Shown: piece by piece, positions 1-11,247 of the stretch | How positions within the stretch are numbered: the first letter of the stretch is position 1 | Layout of the letters: every line of letters starts with the position of its first letter | Assembly (NCBI GenBank): GCA_017654935.2 | Contig: CM065682.1 | Coordinates: forward strand, 76,557,119-76,621,118 | Direction: 5' to 3' | DNA from: Phymorhynchus buccinoides | Taxonomy: Eukaryota > Mollusca > Gastropoda > Neogastropoda > Raphitomidae | DNA length: 64,000 nucleotides | Program-made: the position numbers and the translations under genes | Notes under the pieces: model-generated | The model's input: only the letters and a program-made list of their open reading frames with translations | The model's database searches: none | Told to the model about the DNA's origin: nothing

Positions 1-2463
1 TTTGGTTTTGCTTCGAATTGTATGGACTTTAAATTTAGTAATAAGATATTTTGGTGCTAGCTTATTTATGATCTTGTACATAAGGGTACCTTTATTTAGT
101 AGGCATTTCAAATCAAATGGTAGAATGTTAAGTTCTTTATAGTCATTGGTTTCTAGGGATGACGATTTAAGGAGTATGAGTTTAAGAGAGCGTTTATATA
201 ATCTTTCAACATGTTTGAGTGTGTTTTTACTAGCTGAATCCCAACATGTTGATGCATAATCAATATCAGGTTGGATATAGGCATGGAAAAAAAGTCTACG
301 AGTATGTTGATCTAAAAAGTGTTTAATTCTATTGAGCTGAAATACTTTTTTTGAAATTTTCTTGGACAGAATGTCCATGTGTTTTGACCAGGATAAGTTG
401 TTGTCAATGTATACACCGAGTAATTTGTGTGAAGTAACTTCTTCTAGAGGCTTTTCATAGATAGTCGGTGTTCTTAATTGATTTTTAAAGTTTTGCCTCT
501 TTTGTCTTGTTGTGATTAACATGAATTTAGACTTTTTGGGGTGTAAGGCCATATGATTTTGCTCTGCCCAGTCAACTAGATTATTAATGTCACTCTGCAA
601 TCCAGAACAGATTGAATCAGCATTTTTGCCATTTTTATACACTGTGGTGTCGTCTGCAAAAAGCTCACACGATGAAGTAAGATGAAGGGGGAGGTCATTT
701 ATATAAACGGTGAAGAGTATAGGTCCTAAGACTGAGCCTTGGGGAACTCCATAATTGACTGATTGAAATGAAGATGTAATAGTGTCTTTTGAGACGGTTT
801 GTCGTCTGTCAGATAGAAAGGACGAAACGAGGGCGATAGAATCTTGAGTTAAACCATACAATGATAGTTTTTTCAATAGAAGGCCATGATCAATAACATC
901 AAAGGCCTTAGCAAAGTCGACGAGAATGGCACCGGTGAGAAGGTCATTGTTAATATTGGAATGCCACTGTTCGATTAGATTAGTGAGTACTGTTTGGCAG
1001 GAATGGTTTTCTCTAAAGCCACTTTGGTTACAATGGAAAAGATCATGTGTGGTAAAGTATGTTTGAAGGTTACGTTTTAAATGCTTTTCTAGAGGTTTGG
1101 AGAGGTTAGACAAGATAGAGATAGGTCGGTAGTTTGACGGATCTTGGGGGTCACCAGATTTATATAGTGGTATCACCTTGGCATCTTTAAATAATTGGGG
1201 ATAACAGCATTTCTCAATACAAAGGTTATAAATATAGGTAAGACAGTCAGTGATAATAGGCGCAGATAGCTTTAATATATAGTTATCAATATGATCTAAA
1301 CCGCAACATTTAGAATGCTTGAGTTGAATTAATTCTTGGTATACCTCATGTACAGCCATAAACTGGAAACTGAGTTTAGGACCTAATTTTTTGGAGTCAC
1401 AGTACTCTTTCAGTAACAATAGATCGTTAGAGCCAGTTCGATCGGCTAGTATCGTTTTATCAGCTATGGTACAGAAATGATTGTTGAGTTCTTCAACAGA
1501 TAGATCGTTTGACAAGGGCGTACTGTGTGTTGAAGATTTGCAGGATAATTGGTTAATTGCTTTCCAGATAGATTTTGAGTCTTTTTTAGATTGAATAAGA
1601 TCGCCAAAGTACTTTTTTTTGGCAACTCGCTTCATGTTTGTTATTTTGTTTCGCTGCTTTTTAAAAGCTACATCCTTACCAGTTGTTTGTACTAAACTTT
1701 CACGAGTCTTTATTTCCGCATTTATATTATCGTTTAACCATGGGGGTTTACCTTCAGGCTTGACACGTTTGGTTATAAAAGGGGCATGTTTATCGTATAT
1801 TGGGATGAAGGTATTATACCACTTTTCAAGGGCTTTATTTGGGTCATTGTACTGAAAAACAATAGAAAAGTCGGCCATACATAAATCATATAAGAATTGC
1901 TCAGGGTTAAAGGATTTATAGCTACGAAATGCTACACATCTATGAGAACATTTGGGGATTCTGATGCCTTTTTTTGACCACGTTAAGCATATGGGGAAGT
2001 GATCGCTTAACCCGAAGACAGGAACAGACGTTTCAACTATGTGACCAGGATTGGTGACGTATATATGGTCAATGAGTGTTTGGGTCTGTAGTGTTATTCT
2101 TGTGGGGTTATTAAGTAATTGAGACATATTATAAGATTCATAGAGACGTTTCCAGTTATCATGGATTTTAAGAAGATCAATATTCAAATCACCTAGCAAT
2201 ATGATGTCGGTATAGGATAAGGAAACATTGTCCATCATAGATGAAAATCGGTTAAACCACTCCACACGTTCATCGGGATTTCTATATAAAAATCCCACAA
2301 TAATTGGTGTGTGGCCCTTTAAGCGAATTTCAATCCAAATACCTTCTATGTTGTACTTATCGAAGTCATGTACCTGTCTATAGTTCACTGACTGGTGAAT
2401 GTATGCAACCATGCCTGTGTGTAGCTTACTTGAAGCATCTTTTCTAATAACATTGTACCCTGG

Positions 2464-2466
<3 letters not shown>
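1..2466 (-). CDS. Non-LTR retrotransposon ORF2 (endonuclease-reverse transcriptase), 5'-truncated, runs off left edge
   Basis: Read on the minus strand, the frame with codon first bases at positions divisible by 3 has no stop from 2523 down to base 1, about 820 codons for the LINE part. From N to C: the C-terminal half of an APE-type endonuclease (GDLNID near 2193, LIDHIYVTN near 2070, SDHFP at 2007), then a reverse transcriptase with NYRPISILSNL (near 1135), the motif A region VDFAKAFDVIDH (near 920), GVPQGSVLGPILF (750) and FADDTTVY (660), then a C-terminal segment continuing past the edge (DYASTCWDS, KLILLKSSSL). The N-terminal half of the endonuclease is missing, replaced by a (CT)n tract on the coding strand; the first in-frame ATG is at 2412, inside the domain, so the copy is 5'-truncated as LINEs usually are. 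The absence of frameshifts suggests recent insertion. Two further copies of the family are at 35462-36049 and 36857-37671. Clade is uncertain. Confidence 0.93.

Positions 2467-2514
<48 letters not shown>
2467..2514. repeat. (GA)24 microsatellite at the LINE 5' truncation point
   Basis: Perfect AG dinucleotide run. It abuts the broken end of the minus-strand LINE frame, so on the LINE coding strand it is a (CT)n tract immediately upstream. Confidence 0.97.
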
Positions 2515-2516
<2 letters not shown>

Positions 2517-2575
2517 AACACCTTTATCTAGGATCCTGTTACACAGTTGATTTTAAGTGCCATCCACACGTGATC

Positions 2576-2634
2576 GATCACTTCGATCACGTGATCTCTG
2601 TCACTTCTCTCGATCACTTCGATCACGTGATCTC
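2576..2634. repeat. GATC-rich palindromic direct repeat with CACGTG cores
   Basis: A 23-bp unit (2576-2598) recurs exactly at 2612-2634. Each unit holds two GATCAC segments and a TCACGTGA palindrome with an E-box core. Further GATC and GATCGATC words flank it. Confidence 0.8.
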
Positions 2635-2959
2635 GAAGCGCGAATCACATTTGTTCTTGGTGATCGAATCGTATCGTACAGTCGTACAATTTTAATGGAC
2701 GTGTGGCTGGCCCTTTACAGGGGCGTAGCAAGCCTTCTAGAAGTGGTCAGGCTGAAATGGGATATGGTGGAGGTGGGGGGTTTGGGAAACTGATGATAGT
2801 TTGAATGTAAAAGATGCAATGGAAGCCTCTCCTGGGAGAACACGATGTGAAGTTGCAATCCATATTTTTCTCTGGTCAAGGGTTTTGTGCGACCATCGAT
2901 TCGATCACCACTCCAACTGCACCCCATGTTGATCAACCCACGCATGCATATGTATGTAT

Positions 2960-3160
2960 GTATACCATCCAGTCGTTTCCGACCATGGCTGCCAGATAGC
3001 AGTCATGTAGTTGCTATTCTGGCGGGCTGGGCTAGAATTTATTTATTGTGGCGATGCCTTGCCTAGAGTACATCCCCACTCTCTCAGCGAAAGAGATATG
3101 AGGACAACTGGCATTGGGTGTCAACCAATCCCTTTGGCTGTAGCACTAGAGCTAGTAGCA
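2960..3160 (+). repeat. Dispersed SINE-like repeat, copy 1
   Basis: Shares long stretches with the reverse complement of about 20505-20700. Common words include CAGTCGTTTCC, TATTCTGGCGGGCTGGGC, GATGCCTTGCC and CATCCCCACTCTCTC against ATCCCCACTCTCTC. No coding capacity. Apart from the GATC repeat, the rest of 2515-3290 holds nothing I recognise. Confidence 0.65.
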
Positions 3161-3293
3161 AAGCTCCATATTTAAGTCATGATCTTCCACATACGGATAA
3201 AGTATATATTTGTGTTTTCATTACTGTAGAAAATCATCAACCCGCATACTTTTAACACAACTCTCAAACACGACGATCATGGATATGATTGAT

Positions 3294-3366
3294 GAAGAAG
3301 AAGAAGAAGAAGAAGAAGAAGAAGAAGAAGAAGAAGAAGAAGAAGAAGAAGAAGAAGAAGAAGAAA
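3294..3366. repeat. (GAA)n trinucleotide microsatellite
   Basis: About 24 uninterrupted GAA units. The apparent poly-lysine reading frame across it is a translation of the repeat. Confidence 0.97.
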
Positions 3367-3529
3367 GGCAATAATCATTCAAGACAGAAAACCTTTTCAT
3401 TTAGTCAAACATCTCTTGAAATTATGTTTCATACACAGAACAAATTTCGTGGATTTATTTCAAACTCCTACCCCCATGTGACGATTTTAAGTTAGAAAAG
3501 AAGGGAAATGCAGTTTTGGTTAATGCAAA

Positions 3530-3583
<54 letters not shown>

Positions 3584-3606
3584 ATTTCAACCCATACCGC
3601 AAGCGG

Positions 3607-3638
<32 letters not shown>

Positions 3639-3724
3639 GACATACACACACAGACACAGACACACACACACACACACACACGCACGCACGCACGCACGCA
3701 CGCACGCGCACAGACACACACCGT

Positions 3725-3758
<34 letters not shown>

Positions 3759-3765
3759 GTTAAAA
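3530..3765. repeat. Compound (GT)n / (CT)n / (CA)n / (CGCA)n microsatellite
   Basis: A GT run (3530-3581), a CT run (3608-3624), then CA with embedded ACGC units to 3757. Reading frames on both strands are low-complexity only. Confidence 0.95.
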
Positions 3766-3995
3766 CGCGCGCATAGAGAAATCACATGTTCTCTTTCTTC
3801 TACTATCAGCAGACTGTAAACAGCAGGCAGCCAGCTTTTGCTTAGATCCCACATAGGATCCCGGTGGTAGGACTTCGGCTGTGGCGCCGCTCCTACTATA
3901 CAGAACACTGCGTATATAAGCTTGCCCCCTTTTTATTTCCGTGTTATTTTCGGTACACCTATCTGTACTGTTAAAAACATCGGGACTGCCTCCGG

Positions 3996-4225
3996 ACTGT
4001 GTGTGTGTGTTTGTTTGTGCGCGCGCGCGCGTGCATGTGTGTGTGTGTGACTGTCATTTTGTGTGTCTGCCTGTCATTTTGTGTGTGCGTGTGCGCGCGC
4101 GCGTGCGTGTGTGTGTGTGTGTGTGTGATTGCGTGCGTATGTGTGTGTGTGACTGTCATTGTGTGTGTGTTTGTGCGTGCGCGCGTATGTGTGTGTATGT
4201 GTACGCGCGCGCGCGTTACGTTGTC
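3996..4225. repeat. Degenerate GT/GC-rich microsatellite
   Basis: Alternating GT with GCGC blocks and a recurrent GACTGTCATTxTGTGTGT segment (4049, 4070, 4151), giving a higher-order repeat of the dinucleotide tract. Confidence 0.85.
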
Positions 4226-4344
4226 TGGTGTGTGCATGGTAAGATTGGGTAGGTAGGTAGGCATTGACTAATGGGATGGTGGGGGCTTTGGTTTACTTGT
4301 CCAATGTCTGTGTCAAGAAGCAACACATCGTGCTGTCATTTTTG

Positions 4345-4690
4345 TTGTTGTCGTACCCTGGCTTAACGTCTCCAGGGAACATCCCAACAGCCGCAGCACT
4401 TGAACACTATGGTACAAATGCACCAGCTAGGGAGGAGAACATTACGTGTGTGACCGTTTGTTGTTGTTGTTTGTTTGTTATTTTCGCTCCCCGGCTTAAG
4501 CGCTCTGGGGGCACACCCAGTGCCAGGTGAACATTTCTCACGGCCTTGGGTGGGAAGATTACGTGTATGGACAGCCACACTCCGACTTCGGAGGATTTTG
4601 GAGACTTATGATGTTATGCTAGGATCATTTGTCATGGCTAGAGACAATCCCCGCATAATATGCAGAACATAACAACGATGCAGCCTTGTG
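4345..4690 (+). repeat. Dispersed repeat, copy 1 (inverted partner near 56.1-56.36 kb)
   Basis: Matches the reverse complement of about 56090-56365: GTACCCTGGCTTAA, ACACTATGGTACAAATGCACC, CGACTTCGGAGGATTTT and GACAATCCCCGCA occur in the same order. This copy carries an extra segment of about 95 bp (roughly 4453-4555) absent from the partner. No coding content. Confidence 0.75.
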
Positions 4691-5993
4691 TGCTGTATTT
4701 GACTGACTGATGCATCTTTTAGCGTTAAGTTATGGTGACGTTTCATTGGTGGTGGTTGTTCTTTCCTTGTAATCAATATTTGAACTGCATCGCTTTGTGT
4801 TGTGGTAATCATGTTTTGTGATACCAAAATGGACCATCATCGATCATGCTTCCCCTTCCTTCATTTGTTGTATGTTGTTTGAATGAAAGTTTTAAGTTTA
4901 ACGTCCTCCTGGTCCAGCTGGACACATTTGTTGATTTTCGTTTTTTTCCTTTTTTTTTGCTTCTGTTTTGTACTAGTTTTCTTTCTTTCTTTCTTTATTT
5001 ATTTTACAATTTTATGTAGGCCTACCCTCATGGGTTTTTTGGAATTCCATCAATCTTGAAATCTCGAAAACCAGTATAGAGGGAATTACTCTAAATATGC
5101 AACAGTTGATAATACGGAACCGGGCAATTATTCACAATTTGTGTATTGTTCCGGGGATCTGGATAGTATACGTTGTAGGAGCCTTTGAAGGTTAGTGTAT
5201 ATAAGGAGAGCGCATTGAGAGCACAGACAGTTCAATAACAATTCAATAATATAGGCTATACGGTCTTTATGGGATTTACAGTTTTGAAAAGAAAAAAATA
5301 AATATATATTTTGTATAAATAATAATAATAAAAGACACAAATGAAAGGGGACATCTTTTCTTGACCAATTGAAGTAAGCATTGTGTGAAGTACACATAAG
5401 ACTACAAGAACTAGATTTCATAATTGCACTGCATGATGCCAAAGCAAAAACTGCTCATAAACGCCTAAAAAAATTCATTTTGATGGATGGAAGTTCAGTT
5501 TAACGTCGCGTATCGGCTTTCGCCATGTACGACGGGCTGAACAAACCAACCAGGATATAAACAAAAATTTATGTTCCTGAATCACTGTCTTAGCCAAAAG
5601 GCCGAGAAGCGATCAGAAATTGAACATATTTTATTTTGATCTGAAAGTGAAAACATTTACGTAGTCACGGAAAATGATTGGGTGTGGTGTGCGAGTTACA
5701 TAATTTATTTTGTTCAAATGTAGATTTCTGTTTCATGTTTTATTTAATTTTTATTTCAATTTTAATGCATTGTATTTTACTCCACGGCGGAAGACAGTAT
5801 TTCATGTGCATTTGTACAACGGCCAATACAGAAACTTATGACTTATGACTTACTTGCATAAAATAGGCGAGTTCGTTTTTAGTGTAGCAAGAGAATACGT
5901 ACGATGAGTAAAGGGAAGCTATCTGCTACAAATATAGAGTCAACAATGATCTCCGACTATACCAGGTTATTTCCCTGGAAAGGACATATACAA
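4691..5993. other. No gene seen; AT-rich, low-complexity sequence
   Basis: Contains short T-rich runs and CTTT repeats (near 4980) and two degenerate matches (about 4890 and 5505) to a TTTAACGTC repeat word that recurs at 6027, 8583 and 52590. No frame has coding features. Confidence 0.5.
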
Positions 5994-6350
5994 ACCACAG
6001 AAATGATGATGAAAATCCGGATATCCGTTTAACGTCATCCGGTCTGAAACAGACACATATGGGACATTAGTAGATATAAAGATGGTGGGAACGATCCTGG
6101 AGGCAATGCCCGAAGGCAGTGCAACTCCAGGAAAGTCCCGAATTTCTAACGATACAGATGTATATTGCAAAACCACGGAAATGAATAAAAAAAATTGTGT
6201 TTTACGTCCTCTCGGTCTGGAACAGACCCATATGGGACATTTGTAGATACAAAGATGGTGGGAACAATACTGGAGGCAATGCCCGGAGGCAGTGCAACAC
6301 CAGTAAAGTCCCGTTTTTTAACAATACTGATATGTGTAGCAGTAACCACG
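5994..6350 (+). repeat. Two tandem copies of a dispersed repeat, about 176 bp each
   Basis: Copy 1 (about 5994-6169) and copy 2 (about 6170-6350) share CCGGTCTGxAACAGAC, CATATGGGACATT, AAGATGGTGGGAAC and GGAGGCAATGCCCG. Shorter pieces of the same family (TTTAACGTC, TTTTACGTCCTC, CATATGGGACA) appear near 8583 and 52590. Confidence 0.85.
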
Positions 6351-6394
6351 CCTCGGTTAAACCTCATCGGCTATGGTACCGCCACAAATAATAA

Positions 6395-7290
6395 GTACTA
6401 GCGCAACTCCGAGTACCGGTTACGCATAGTACCGGTAACACTTCGTACCGGTTTCACCGGGTCCGCGAAATATATTATTACTTTTGTCTCTCTTCCTCCT
6501 TCCATCTTCTTCTCTCATCCCGTTCCACCCCCCACCGCACCCCCCCCCCCCCACCCCAACCATCCCCCGCCCCCCACCCCATCCCCATCCCCGCACCCCT
6601 ACTCCCCACCCCCACCCCATACACACACGCGCACGCGTGAAGCTCATACTCAATGTCATTGAGCTGGAAGACAATAGCGGTGAATAGCGCGATGTTGTAC
6701 GTCGCTAAAGTAATCCTCGCTAAAGTAATCTCCGCTGTCCAACCGTTTTCTTGCTGGTGCATAGTTGTTTCTGTGTATAGTGTTGAAATTTGCGTCCGTT
6801 TTGGGTCCATGCAAATGTAAATTGGCTCATAGCGCGCGCGTTTATGAATGGATGCTGTTGACGTTTTGCAACAAGATAGTCATCATCCCAGATCATGCAC
6901 GTTCGAAATTACGAGTCAATGTTGCGTCTCGTCTCGCCACGGTTTGTGAAAAGGTGAAGCGGGGCATATCGCGCGCGTTTATAAATCGATTCGCTTCCAG
7001 TTTGGCACACAGATAGTCACTGTTCCCGGTCATCTACCCTACATTGGAAGGCAATCCGTCCAGAAATGCCGGAGATACGGGCGCCGAGAGGCCGGTGGAT
7101 ACGCGTTTCGCGCATTTGCCAAACCGCGCAAATAACACGGCTGCCTTGGTTGCCGTTGCCATCGCCACGTTAGGGCTGATAGCAAATTTGAAGCGATTCG
7201 GTCGAAAAACGGCGGAGTTATAAGGCCCGTTCTGTGTTCCACACACACACACGGACACACACACACTCACACGGACAGTTGGCGTTTAAT
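6395..7290 (+). repeat. Large dispersed element, copy A (inverted copy at 33.58-34.35 kb)
   Basis: Starts with ACTAGCGCAAC plus repeated GTACCGGT words, then GGGTCCGCGAAATAT, a C-rich spacer (6540-6615), a central part with TTGGCACACAGATAGTCACTG, and ends with GTTATAAGGCCCGTTCTGTG. The same blocks occur in reverse order and orientation at 33580-34350. No credible protein frame. CGCG-containing words are frequent. Confidence 0.85.
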
Positions 7291-8000
7291 ATAATGACTA
7301 GCGCAACGCCCTGTACCGGCAACGCCTAGTACAGGTAACGCCAAGTACCGGTAACGCTGAGTACTGGTTTCGCCGGGTCCGCGAAATATTATATTTTTAC
7401 TTTTGTGGCTGAAAACCCAATTTTTAGACCCCTGCCACTTTCAAGGCCTACCGGTTTCCATGACCATGACCTTGACCTTGATCGGTATGCAATCACCAGA
7501 ACAACCACAAGGCAAGTTTGAAGTCCCTAAGATCAACGGTGTGGATGTTATAGCCCCTTAAAGATTTTCGGTTTTCAAGGTCATACGATTTGGTGAAGCG
7601 GTTCGGGAGATATGCGTGGGACAGAAAACCCCAATTATTATACCCCTACCACTTTCAAGGCATACCGATCTCCCTGACCTTGAACTTGACCTTCATTGGT
7701 ATGCCATCATCAGAACGGCCATAAGCGAAAGTACCTCCATGCCAAGTTTCAAGACTCTAGGACCTGCGGTGTGGAAGTTATGGCCCCTTAACGATTTTCG
7801 GTTTTCAAGGTCATACGCCAAAGTCAAGGTCAGGGCGGCGAAAAGATTTGCGCGGATGCCTTCCTCTCATGGGGACACACCACCACACAAAATTTGAAGC
7901 GATTCGGTCAAGCGGTTCGGGAGATCCTTGGGACAGACAGAAAAGAACAACAAACAAACAAAGAAAAAAAAAAAGGAAACAAACCTGAACGAAAACATAC
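7291..8000 (+). repeat. Second fragment of the same family joined to a conserved dispersed repeat
   Basis: 7295-7390 repeats the ACTAGCGCAACGCC / GTACCGG / GGGTCCGCGAAATAT head. It then passes into a repeat with two internal rounds of CACTTTCAAGGC, TGACCTTGA and AACGATTTTCGG / AAGATTTTCGG, and AAATTTGAAGCGATTCGGTC followed by GGGACAGACAGA. It finishes with A-rich sequence and an imperfect hairpin TCCTTTGCGATC ... GATCGGCAAAGGA (about 8000-8027), also found at 55081-55108. Confidence 0.7.
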
Positions 8001-8059
8001 TCCTTTGCGATCGTAGATCGGCAAAGGACTAAAAGGAAAAACGAACTGAAAGCCTACTT

Positions 8060-8580
8060 AGTTCAACCAGAGAGGTTCTTAATCTGTGGTTCAACCATTG
8101 TAGGTCCGTTTTGATAAATCTGGGGACCCACAACTAAAACAAAAAAAGCATTCATCTCATGAACACCCCCCACCGCACCCCACACCCCCAACCATCCCCC
8201 GTCCCACCTCCCCCCCCCCCCATCCCTCCCCCCCTGAACACCCCCCACCATCCCTCGCCCCCCTCCCCCACCTCCAGCCCCCCTCCCACCTCCAGACCCC
8301 CTCCCACCTCTAGCCCCCCCTCCCCCCCATTCCCGGTCATCTACCTGCCAAATTCGAAGGCAATCGGTCGATAAATACTGGATATACGGGCGCCGAGAGG
8401 CCGGTGGATACGCGTTTCGCGCATTTGCCAAACCGCGCTAATGACACGGCCGCCTCTGTTGCCGTTGCCATCGCCCCGTTAGGGCTCATAGCAAATTTGA
8501 AGCAATTCGGTCGAAAAACGGCGGCGTTATAAGGCCCGTTCTGTGTTCCACACGGACGGATTGTTGGCTTTTTATTATAA
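8060..8580 (+). repeat. Third, partial copy of the 6.4-kb element family, with C-rich spacer
   Basis: 8165-8330 is a degenerate CCCCCA/CCTCC tract. 8335-8555 repeats CCCGGTCATCTAC, GGGCGCCGAGAGGCCGGTGG, ACGCGTTTCGCGCATTTGCC and GTTATAAGGCCCGTTCTGTG, as in copy A. Confidence 0.8.
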
Positions 8581-8640
8581 GATTTAACGTCCTCCGCCCC
8601 GGAGCAGGCACAGAGAGAGACCGGTTCTGAAACAGAAGCA

Positions 8641-9593
8641 TGTGGATTTAAGGTAAGATGTGAGTGGTTAGTGGTATGAAGCATCAAAGAGATGAGTTTT
8701 CAAAGAAGTCTTGAAAGACTGAACTGTGGAAGAATGGCGAACACTGTGTGGTAAGCCATTCCAGACTGAAGGAGCAGACTGTGAAAAAGAGGATTCTCCA
8801 AAGGATTTTGTTTTAACACGAGGAGTAGAAAGCAGGCGTGAATCGGAAGAAGATCTGAGCTGGCGTGCAGGGGTGTAAGTTTGAATGATATTGATAAGAT
8901 ATTGAGGGGCAGTGCCATTGACAGAGTTGAAGGTGAGGCATGCAACTTTGTATTGAATGCCAGCGGAAATAGGAAGCCAGTGAAGAGTGTGGAGTAGTGG
9001 GGTAATATGTACTTTCCTTTTAGTTTTGAAGATCAGTCTTGCTGCTGCATTTTGAACTTTTTGGATTAGAGTTTGAGGGCAGCCATGTAACAAAGAATTG
9101 CAATAGTCGAGCCTAGATAGGACAAGAGAGCAAATGAGTGTCTGTGTTGCCTGAATGGTAAGGAGATGGCGGATGGAACTGATCTTTCGCAACTGGAAGT
9201 ATGCAGCTTTGCAGAGGCTGTTCACGTGGGCTTTCATTGAAAGGTAGGAATCAATAGTTACACCAAGATTTGTTTTACAGAAGGTACAAAATCAACATCA
9301 CAGTCACCAATTTTGATCGAGGAAGGTAAGGAATTACCCACAGAGAGTCTGTTAGAAGAAAGGATAATGGATTCAGTTTTGCTATCATTCAGTTGGAGTT
9401 TATTTGTACTCGTCCATGCCTTGACATCACCAACACATCCTTGAATAGTCTGGAGAGAAGAGTCAAGATCAGAGATAGATGTTTCCTTGTAAAGCTGGTT
9501 GTCGTCTGCGAACGCATGATGATTTACAGTGTGTTGCTTGACAATGTCAAACAGAGGTTGCATGTACAGAATGAAGAGGACAGGTCCTAGGAC
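8641..9593 (-). pseudogene. CR1/L2-like LINE reverse transcriptase fragment, frameshifted
   Basis: Minus strand. From 9593: SVLGPVLFILYMQPL, FADDNQLYK (near 9510), LQTIQGCVGDVKAW, LQLNDSKTE. A frameshift near 9280 splits the LGV region. The frame then resumes as MKAHVNSLCKAAYFQLRKI, LVLSRLDYCNSLLHG, LHWLPISAGIQYKV, SVWNGLPHSVR and SFKTSLKTHLFDASYH, ending with a stop just below 8668. This is the palm and C-terminal end of a CR1/L2-type polymerase. It is 5'-truncated exactly where a 28-bp tandem duplication begins, so the protein is dead. Confidence 0.9.
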
Positions 9594-9595
9594 GG

Positions 9596-9650
9596 ATGCA
9601 TCTCTTCCTGTTGGCAAGATCCTATGCATCTCTTCCTGTTGGCAAGATCC
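9596..9650. repeat. 28-bp tandem duplication at the LINE breakpoint
   Basis: The unit ATGCATCTCTTCCTGTTGGC followed by AAGATCCT occurs at 9596-9623 and again at 9624-9650. It lies exactly where the RT motif before SVLGP should be. Confidence 0.9.
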
Positions 9651-10710
9651 AGGTAGAGTTTCACTGGAGGTCGCTCGCCGCGCCAATTGCGGTTTGCGCC
9701 GAAGGGGTCTAAGAAACACCAATAACCGTGATATAAGTAACGTTGGCTAAGTACAGCTTACTCTTCACTTTCGGAGAGAGAAAGGAGTTGCTATCAAAAG
9801 GGAGATAAATCTTACCTCTGTGACAGGTTGTACAAATATTTCGATTTCATACACGTCTATTTGTGTGCAGAAAATTAAGTTTGCACTATATTATGCCATC
9901 TAACATGATTGAAAATTAAGAAAGAGCACTCGAAATACTTGTGTTTGTTTAATTTGCTAAAATCATCCCATATATTTTCGCTGTAGAGTAAAGAATACTT
10001 GTCTGTGTCAAAATTGTTCACTTTGGGTGCCATCTTGAAAAAAAATCCACGTTCCCGCGAGACCCCCCAAAATGCCAGAAGTAGAAAAAGTTGTACATTT
10101 CCCATGATTCAACTAATAGTTCGCCGCAATGTACCCCTCGAGCATTAGCACTAACGCCGGTGTCGTATAGAATATTGTCGCCGTGAAATACGGTCGCTGC
10201 GACAGCATTTCACCATAGATCCTATCGCTAGCGACACGATCTATGGAAATATTGTTGCAAAAAATGTCGCTCAGTGTAGCGACCGTTTTTATTGTGAAAT
10301 AGTGTCACGGAAGCGACCGTATTTGCCGTGATATATTGTCGATGGTGAAATAGTGTCGCGTAGCGATCGTATTTGCTGTGAAATAGTGTATTTGCTATGA
10401 AATAGAACGACTGTTTTTATGGTGAAATACTGTCGCGACCGTATTTCACCATAAATCGTGTCGCTAGCGGTAGGATCATCGGTGAAATTCTGTCGCGGCG
10501 ACTGTATTTCATGGCAGCGACAGAATTTCACCATAGATCGTGTCGCTAGCGATAGGATCTACGGTGAAATGCTGTCGCAGCGACCGTATTTCACGGCGAC
10601 AATATTCTATACGACACCGGCGAACTATCGGCAAAGCTGTTTATTAGGACAGTTTCTACCGAATTGCGCCAACAGCTACGAGCGTTCCCTCTTGTGAAAC
10701 GGATCTCCGG
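9651..10710. repeat. Dispersed element copy (partner at 25.31-25.67 kb) interrupted by the 10155-10622 element
   Basis: The two ends match the 25-kb copy: GGTCTAAGAAACAC near 9705 against 25370, and GCGAACTATCGGCAAA near 10619 against 25570, followed by CTTGTGAAACGG. Between them lies a separate fold-back element. Confidence 0.6.
10155..10622. mobile_element. 468-bp element with about 92-bp near-perfect terminal inverted repeats
   Basis: The left end (10155-10246) and the reverse complement of the right end (10531-10622) agree with a single substitution by eye. Ends read CGCCGGTGTCGTATAGAATA. The interior repeats GTGAAAT-TGTCGC and CGCTAGCGA words in both orientations, so the whole element can fold on itself. 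No transposase frame. A target-site duplication is not clear. Superfamily not assigned. Confidence 0.88.
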
Positions 10711-10767
10711 TCGTAGGCTAGCCACTGCTACAATCGGTTAGGCTAATTTATTAAGTTGTTGCAATTA

Positions 10768-11247
10768 TTAACCCTTTCGCCGCCAACCATTTTTAGCAAG
10801 AAAATGCCATTAAACTTAACCCCTTGACTGCCACCAACGTATTACATACTGACCTGATGACATCATTGATGATGTCATCAGATGAAGAGGAGTAACCCCG
10901 ATATGCTGGCTTTTGCTCTAACACAGTCAAGAGAGCTATATCCCCAGACAATTTTGCCAGATTGGCTCTATAAGTTGTCTTTTTTATGGCATGATTTGCC
11001 CAATGTTTTTTTCTTTAATTTTCTCTGGCAGTCAAGGGGTTAACTGGGTAGATAATTGTTTTTTTTTTAATTATATCTGCAATATTGGGATTTCCTTTGT
11101 TACATGCATAACATTAGGCCTATCCTTACCTCCCAAAATTAAGAAAATAGGGTCTTCGGATAACAGGCCCTGATTTGATGCCTTTTAATGATATGGGTGT
11201 TAGACCATTGTGGTGCATAAATGCAACATTGGCGGTGAAAGGGTTAA
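10768..11247. mobile_element. TTAA-bounded MITE (family P1) with a second MITE nested inside
   Basis: The outer element starts TTAACCCTTTCGCCGCCA and ends TTGGCGGTGAAAGGGTTAA. TTAA ends with CCC next to them resemble the piggyBac superfamily, which is family knowledge rather than proof. Other copies are at 42494, 44478, 49696, 51456 and 52628. Confidence 0.88.
10816..11043. mobile_element. Nested TTAA-bounded MITE (family P2)
   Basis: Starts TTAACCCCTTGACTGCCA and ends TGGCAGTCAAGGGGTTAA, a near-perfect inverted repeat. It sits inside the P1 copy, interrupting the segment that is continuous (CCATTAAATTTACCTGGG) in the 44-kb copy. The interior is not coding. Confidence 0.88.

Noticed and set aside
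6478..6687. Proline- or glycine-rich frames in the 6.5-kb C-rich tract
   Set aside because: Low-complexity translation of a spacer absent from the related copy at 34 kb.
8000..8030. Helitron 3' end (hairpin then CTAA)
   Set aside because: The hairpin TCCTTTGC / GGCAAAGGA is real and recurs at 55081, but that copy lacks the CTRR end and neither is followed by T, so Helitron identity is not supported.
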